Assembly: GCA_020024775.1 (NCBI GenBank)
Contig: JAHHTF010000021.1
Location: 1 to 13,174 of the forward strand
Source: Ureaplasma sp.
GTDB lineage: Bacteria; Bacillota_I; Bacilli_A; Mycoplasmatales; Mycoplasmoidaceae
DNA: 13,174 nt
Reading direction: 5' to 3'
Both the position numbers and the translations under genes were made by a program. Shown here one piece after another: positions 7,826 through 13,174 of this stretch (position 1 is its first letter; every line of letters begins with the position of its first letter). The notes under the pieces were generated by a model, which saw only the letters and a program-made list of their open reading frames with translations, searched no databases and was not told the origin of the DNA.

Positions 7826-10800
7826 TTATTTTTGTTTAGAACTAGCTAAATATTGAGCTGCTAATTTAATTGAATCAAATGAATCTTGAATGCTTCATTT
7901 GTTTAGTTCAATTTCAGTTGGTAATAAGAAATTAATACCTAAATCGATTTCCACTGAACCAACATAATTTCCCATTCCAATCACTTTTAGTTTATTAGAT
8001 TCAGGATAGTATTGTAAACTAAAATCTTTATCTCTAATTAGTTTAGTGTTGTTTGCATTGATATCATAAACTAACTTGTTGTTAATGATTCTAGCATTGA
8101 TATTAGCATCTTGCATATAATTGCTATAACTAGATGCAACTGGTGTGTTAGTTGGATCAACGGTAGTTTTATTAGCAAATGGTTTAAAAGTTACTTGAGC
8201 AATTTTTAGTTTATCATCTGGGAAGTCTGCAATAGTAACTTTTTTGTTTAAATCTTGTTGAACATTTGGTAATACAATATTATCTCCAACAAAGTAGTAT
8301 TCAACATATACTTCAATATCTTCTCAAAGGTTATTTTCTGGAACTACCACCATTACACAAGATTCCCCATTATTAGGAATTCTACCTGGATGTCCTGGAA
8401 TATCAACATATGGTGGAATATCTAAGACATTAGGGTTTAGATTCTTGATTGGGAATCCTAAATCAGAAGCTATTGTTGGAACTAATGGTTTAATCTTGTT
8501 TCTAATTTCATTATCAAACCCAGGTACTTGTTGAACATCTTTTAGTTCATTAACAACTAATGAATCAACTTTATCATATACAAGATCTGTAATCTCTGGT
8601 AATGGATTCACTGGTGGCACAATTGGTGGAACAATTGGATCATTAATCTTATTACTAGATGTAAATCCTTTAATTCTAGCTACTCTATTAAACTGTCTAA
8701 TGTTTTGCCACTTACCAGCTAAATATCCAAAGGACATATCATTAGTTGATTTTTCTCCAGTAGATACTAAAACCTGATTCTTGTCTGATTCAATGACAAT
8801 ACTAAAAGTATCCCCAGGATATAATCTAACAGGTTCAATTAAATCAACTGTATGTGAACCTTTTGTACGCAGGATTACTTTTTGAATAGCAACTAATTCA
8901 CCAGATTCTGGATCATTATTTAATGAATTTGGATCTTTGAAATTTGCAATTGGGTTTTTATATACTTTAATAGTTACTTGTGAATCATTTGCATTTGAAA
9001 TAAAGTTAATTGCTTTTAAATATTCTTCAGTATCTTTAGAAGCTACTTTAGCTTGATACATGTTTGCAGCCTTAATCCCATAACCACCATAATCTCAATC
9101 AAGGAATGAATCATAATAGTAATTGTTATTGTATTCATTTAATGCAGCAAATTGAACAGCACTAACAGATCTAAAGTATGAATCATACGATAAATAGAAA
9201 TATCCTTTGTTGTGTCTATCAGGACCCCAAGAGTTCTTGATAATAAATGCTCCTGGTCTTGAAGGTCTTGAAGGTCAGAATCTTCTAGGTCTAATACTAT
9301 CATCTCAACCTACAATTGTAACCGCATGGTTGTTAGGCCCATCTGGACTATAAACATACTCATGAGACCCCATCCCTGGTGGGCTTCTAAAAGACAAACC
9401 AGCAGCACCATAAGTTGCTACTAATAATTTAATGTACTCAACAGATGGGAAGTCCTTTGATTCATAGAATTTCAAATTAGCTAATTGTTTTCTGTATGCA
9501 TATGGACTATTAGTATTTTGAAGTGTTGGTCCTAATCATCTTTGCATTCCTTGGTTAGCCATCTCCATTCAGAAACCACCGCCTAATTCTTTTATGCTAT
9601 GTTCATCATTAGGGTTGTTATTTAATGGGTCAAAGTTTGGTTTATATTTACCAACCAGATAATCAAAATTAATAGGATCATAATTTAGATTCTTGTTAGT
9701 GAATTGTGGACCAACTACATTTCCGGTTCTTAGTGCATTAATTTCAGATATCGCCATATCAGTATATGATCAACATAATCCATCTGGACCTTGGTCTTTC
9801 ACTGATGGTACAATATTATATTTTCTAGAATCATATCTACTAAGAGCAGCAATTGTTCTAGGATCAGTATTTCTTAGTTGAACTAAAGTTGATGGTTGAT
9901 ATTTGATTGTAGGGTAATTAGGTTCAATCGTTTTCATATCATCATTTTTAATTCCTGATTCTAATGGTTTTAATCTTAATGTCTTCTTTCCAATTAATTC
10001 ATAACCAGCTTCAACTGCAGCTCTTGTGATTTCTAATCTTCTGTTGCCTTCATACCATGTTGTAACTTCAACATTATAATATTTAAAATCATTAGTCTGA
10101 CTAATAATTTCATTAACAGTTGCAAAAGTAAATTTCAATTCTTTAGTTTTTGAGAATTGTGATTCATTGAATGCTTTTACAATTTTATTTCCAATAGTTA
10201 ACTCATCATGATAATTAACCATTGTTTTTAATTGTGTTGTAATGATTTTATCTATTTCATCAAAATCAGCTAAATCCAAAACTAATGGAATAATTGTAGT
10301 ATGGTCTGGATTTGGTGAAATTGGAACAATTGGTTGACTTGGGTCTGGTTGAACTGGATGTAATCTATCATTTGAGTTTGGTAATGGTCTTGGTGGAACT
10401 GGTCTAGGAGGTGCATATGGGTCTGGATTATTACCATGAATAACTCCTGGGTCTTCGGGAATAGGTACAACTTCTGGATCAAGTTTGATTTGTGAAAATC
10501 CTGTATAACTAGTTGACAATGAAGCATTACTTGTTAATTCACCATGTTCATTGTAAATATCTATGTTTGTGAATTCTATAGTTAATGTATCTTTAGATTC
10601 ATTTACATATACAACTACAAAAACTACTCCTAACTCAAAATCTTTTTTGAGTTTTCCAGGAGCATTAATAAAGATAGAATCAAACTTATCAAGAATTGTA
10701 GTTAATAACTTTTTCTTATTTTGATCAATTAATTTCTTTGCATAGTTAGCTGTTGTTGTAAAGAAATTAGGGAACAATTCTGATAAAGTAGATCTCAAAT

Positions 10801-10960
10801 TATTTGTATCGATTGATGTCACCATAATTGCTTGATTAGGATTCTTGTTTGGATTCTGGATAGTATTATTTTTACTATTACAAGAAACCAAAGGAATCGT
10901 AATTGCCATTGATGACACCAACGAAAACAAAATAGGTAATATAATTTTCGTCTTTTTCAT
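7826..10960 (-). CDS. Diverged papain-type cysteine peptidase lipoprotein with one repeat unit and an extra C-terminal region
   Basis: One frame of 1044 residues under code 4, ending in TAA. The signal peptide ends in LVSC (Cys27). Residues 49-160 are one copy of the repeat found five times in the two neighbouring peptidases, with IDIYNEHGELTSN matching their YYDHTGELVTN. A proline-rich hinge (about 163-222) and a pro-region-like segment (223-335) follow. The papain-type domain has Gln390 and Cys396 (DQGPDGLCWSY), His545 (NNHAVTIVGWDD) and Asn576 (KNSWG). A lectin-like domain spans about 614-770 (STNDMSFGYL, RVARIKGF). Unlike its neighbours it then has a second Pro hinge (774-789) and some 230 residues of unrecognised sequence before the shared tail (1022-1044). 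Only three cysteines are present: lipid, catalytic and one in the extra region, so no conserved disulfides. Role inferred as surface proteolysis of unknown targets. The ATG at 10960 fits the signal peptide; an out-of-frame ATG lies 16 bases upstream. Confidence 0.93.
10481..10816 (-). repeat. Single copy of the ~109-residue surface repeat (residues 49-160)
   Basis: It runs from IDTNNLR to FSQIKLD. It follows the same order as unit 3 of the two larger peptidases: helical start, 'L...I...F.SIFINAP', paired strands, 'IYNEHGELTSN', closing strand. It shows the repeat can occur alone in front of a peptidase. Confidence 0.6.
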
Positions 10961-10976
10961 TTTTAGTCTTTTTCAT
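10945..10976 (-). repeat. 16-base tandem duplication containing two ATG codons at the start of the diverged peptidase gene
   Basis: ATGAAAAAGACTAAAA (10961-10976) is followed directly by ATGAAAAAGACGAAAA (10945-10960), differing at one base. The second ATG opens the lipoprotein. The first is out of frame and opens a 32-codon reading frame that stops at 10878-10880. No strong Shine-Dalgarno precedes either ATG. Confidence 0.8.
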
Positions 10977-11003
10977 CTTAGGTGCGTCTCAAACACCAAT
11001 ATT

Positions 11004-11012
11004 ATTTTACCA
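11004..11012 (-). promoter_or_regulatory. Putative extended -10 box (TGGTAAAAT) of the diverged peptidase gene
   Basis: TGGTAAAAT sits 43 bases before ATG 10960 and has the TGn extension seen in the other peptidase promoters. It is flanked by an inverted pair, AACACC (10992-10997) and GGTGTT (11023-11028). A TATAAT farther up at 11073-11078 is an alternative. No clear -35 is seen. Confidence 0.4.
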
Positions 11013-11091
11013 AAATACTAAAGGTGTTATTAATGTTTTCTAAGAATCAAAATAACAAATTTGAAGGCAAAAATTATAATGGTTATGTAAA

Positions 11092-11113
11092 TAGGATAGT
11101 CCTTAATATCCTA
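11092..11113. other. Small inverted repeat TAGGATA / TATCCTA
   Basis: A 7-bp stem with an 8-base loop lies between the terminator of the leucine-rich-repeat gene and the promoter region of the peptidase gene. There is no good U tract. It could be a second weak terminator or a binding site, or chance in AT-rich DNA. Confidence 0.3.
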
Positions 11114-11122
11114 AAAATTTCA

Positions 11123-11156
11123 TAAAAAAAATATAGAGATTTTGTTCTCTATATTT
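11123..11156 (-). terminator. Intrinsic terminator of the leucine-rich-repeat lipoprotein gene
   Basis: A perfect 11-bp stem (AAATATAGAGA at 11129-11139, TCTCTATATTT at 11146-11156) with a 6-base loop begins 21 bases after the TAA stop codon. On the minus strand it runs into a tract of about eight U residues. Confidence 0.85.
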
Positions 11157-11177
11157 CATTATTATTTTATAAGTATA

Positions 11178-12038
11178 TTAAACGTCTTCTTTTTGAATAA
11201 CTAGGTTTTTGTTACCTAAGTCAGAAGCAACAATACAACCACTTGGAACCATAACTGTTTGTTCTGGGAATACTGAACCACTAAAAGCTAACTCTTGGAT
11301 TTGAACAACAGTACTTGGAATAGTCAATGTACCACCTAATTGTTTGTTATTAGCGAATGCAAGAGTACCAATGATGTTTAAACCTTCATTAAGTCTTAGA
11401 CTTGTAAATCTGTTTCCAGCAAAACATGTTTTTGGGATTTCTTTAATTTTTGGTGGAACAACTAATTCACCAGTTCATCCTCTACCACTTCAAGCGTTTG
11501 CAAAAGAGTTTTGGTTTAATTTTTCTAAAGAAGCAGGTAATGATAAATCACCATTGTAGTTCATAGAGTAGAATGCATATGGGCCAACTTCTTTAAGTCT
11601 TTTTGATAATTTGAATGATCTAACTTCATTTCTAGCTAAAGGGAATGCTAAGTATCCAACTTTAACAACAGTATCTGGAAGTCTGAAATCAACTGGTTCA
11701 CCCTTTCCTAAAGTAACATCTCCTGATGATAATGCAGCTTCATTACCAACGTGGAATGGGTCACTAGCAATTTCAACTACTGGTAACGCAATTATTCCTC
11801 TTGTTTTATCAACATCATATCTAACAATACCAGTTTCATTGTTATCAGCGATTTGAGCAGGATTAACTACCCCTCTGTCTGCACTAGTTACTTTTAAACC
11901 TCATTTTGGTTGATCCATCATTTCACCAAATGCTGGAACTCTATAAGATGGGTTTGGAACGATTTCATAAGTGAAACCACCTTTTTGGAATGTACCACCA
12001 ATTTCTCAGTTATCATTTACTACTAAACCTGGAATAGG
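11178..12038 (-). repeat. Second module of the leucine-rich-repeat lipoprotein
   Basis: It begins at PIPGLVVNDNW, 912 bases (304 codons) after the matching PIPGVIPNDQW of the first module, and aligns with it throughout: GFTYEIVPNP against GFTYKVIKNP, IADNNETG against IADNNSTG, ELVVPPKIKEI against TLVVPPLISEL. The second copy has fewer cysteines, and it ends the protein without a linker. Confidence 0.8.
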
Positions 12039-13174
12039 TTCTGCAGCTGGAATATCTTTATCTGGTTGAACAAAAGGAGGAGTGAACACTGTATCTGAAG
12101 GGATTTCACTTTGTGGTCTTTCAGTAACAGGTTTTCAAACTAATGTGTCTGTTTGTTGAGATCTATCAATACTTGAATAACAATTTTGACTTACATAAAC
12201 GTTTTGAGCAGGGTAACCACTACATCCTTTGAATGCACCATTAGCAATTGTAACAACTGATTGAGGAATATATAAGTTTCCTGTTAAACCTGTACATCCA
12301 TTAAATGCATTAGAATTAATAATGTTTAAACCATTAGGTAAAACTAATGTTTTGAAACCAGTACATCCTTGGAATGCACCTTCAGCAAGTTCTGAAATTA
12401 ATGGTGGTACAACTAATGTTCCAGAGAATGAAGTTTTAGAGAATGCACCAACTCCAATATCAGTAACAACTTGTGGGAATGCAATTTCACAATTACATTT
12501 CATACCACTAAATGCATATTGTCCAATTTTTCTTAATGAGTTACCAAATACAATTTTAGTGATTTCATTTGTAATACCACTAAATGCATTAGGACCAATT
12601 TCAGAAACTGAGTCAGGAATAATGATTTCTGATGTACTGTCTTGGCTACCTACTGTAGCACCGTTTAATACATTAGCAGCAATTTTAGTTACTGGTAATG
12701 CAATACGTCCTCTACCTGTGTTATCAAAGTAATCTAACACACCTGTTGAGTTGTTATCAGCAATTTTGTCTAAACGAACAACACCTGGGTCTGCTGAAAC
12801 TACTTCAAAAGACATTCTTGGTTGAGAAGCAGGGTAACCATATTCAGGAACAAAGTAGTTAGGGTTTTTAATAACTTTGTAAGTGAAACCATTTTTGTTG
12901 AAAGTCATTCCTTCTTTTCATTGGTCATTTGGAATTACACCTGGAATAGGTTTTTTAAGTCCAACGATGTCTTCACCATTAGAACCAACTTGTGGTCCTG
13001 AGTGTGAACCTGAACCGCCAGATCCATTGTTGTTGCTACCGCCATTGTTATTATCCTGTCCTGGACCTGAACCAGAACCATCAGAACTACTGTTTGATGA
13101 TCCTTCACCAGCCCCACAAGATGTAGCAGTTAATGCAATTGATACAGGAACTGCAGCTAAAGCTACTGCACCGA
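11178..13174 (-). CDS. BspA-like leucine-rich-repeat surface lipoprotein with two tandem modules, 5' end outside the window
   Basis: The visible 664 residues end in TAA; the start lies beyond the right edge. Numbering from the first complete codon, residues 1-19 are the end of a lipoprotein signal (LTATSC, Cys19). A Ser/Gly/Asn-rich linker follows to about 70, then two modules beginning PIPG at 75 and 379. Each module has an N-terminal beta-rich cap (PIPG, GFTY, PNY/PSY, SAD.GVV, IADNN.TG, ..IALPV). Next come about five or six repeats of the LRR_5/BspA type ('L.IP.SV..IG..AF.GC..L', e.g. IIIPDSVSEIGPNAFSG and LVLPNGLNIINSNAFNGC). Such repeats are known in bacterial and protist surface proteins, and several bind host proteins. 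The role here as an adhesin is inferred. TGA Trp codons (e.g. 12135-12137) must be read through. No domain other than the repeats and caps is recognised. It lies upstream of the three peptidases but ends at its own terminator. Confidence 0.9.
12039..12950 (-). repeat. First module of the leucine-rich-repeat lipoprotein
   Basis: It comprises the cap domain, then the BspA-type repeats, then a linker rich in Pro and acidic residues (around KPVTERPQ to DIPAAE) that joins it to the second copy. The repeats here contain cysteines (MKCNCE and several GC pairs) that the second module mostly lacks. Confidence 0.8.

Noticed and set aside
10282..10527. Minus-strand frame rich in His, Gln and Leu
   Set aside because: It is an alternative frame of the proline-rich hinge of the diverged peptidase; its composition follows from the CCA-rich hinge codons.
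12935..13117. Minus-strand frame rich in Val, Met and Thr
   Set aside because: It is an alternative frame of the Ser/Gly/Asn-rich linker of the leucine-rich-repeat lipoprotein.
1..13174. CRISPR array, insertion sequence, tRNA or rRNA genes
   Set aside because: No regularly spaced short repeats, no transposase-like protein or terminal inverted repeats, and no tRNA-like or rRNA-like sequence seen on either strand. The gaps between genes are too short for most of these.

Overview
The window comes from an AT-rich mollicute (mycoplasma-type bacterium). The main evidence is that long conserved proteins can only be read if TGA codes for tryptophan (genetic code 4). Under the standard code each large gene breaks into pieces; one break falls directly after a catalytic cysteine. 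All genes supported here lie on the minus strand, so transcription runs from high to low coordinates. Lipoprotein signal peptides ending in ATSC or LVSC, TATAAT promoters with a TG extension, and small U-tailed terminators all fit a mycoplasma. The genus cannot be named from this sequence alone.

Layout in transcription order. (1) 13174-11178 is a 5'-truncated BspA-like leucine-rich-repeat lipoprotein made of two tandem modules of about 304 residues, ending at a strong terminator. (2) 10960-7826 encodes a 1044-residue lipoprotein with a papain-type (C1A) cysteine peptidase domain. (3) 7718-4080 and (4) 3995-264 encode two paralogous lipoproteins of 1212 and 1243 residues. Each has five or six diverged N-terminal repeats of about 109 residues, a papain-type domain, a beta-rich domain resembling the lectin-like domain of some bacterial C1 peptidases, and a short conserved C-terminal tail. 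(5) From 163 to the left edge is the first part of a protein that starts like an ABC-transporter ATPase but has no Walker A motif where one is expected.

The locus appears to be a surface arsenal: three membrane-anchored cysteine peptidases next to a putative adhesin. Each peptidase keeps Gln, Cys, His and Asn active-site residues. A single repeat unit and the C-terminal tail are also found in the diverged peptidase (2), so the three share one architecture: lipid anchor, stalk of repeats, pro-region, peptidase, lectin-like domain, tail. Target proteins are unknown. Papain-type peptidases together with BspA-like proteins would suit a host-associated or protist-associated mycoplasma, but that is inference.

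Gaps between genes are short (at most 217 bases). No RNA gene, insertion sequence, CRISPR array or plus-strand gene could be supported.
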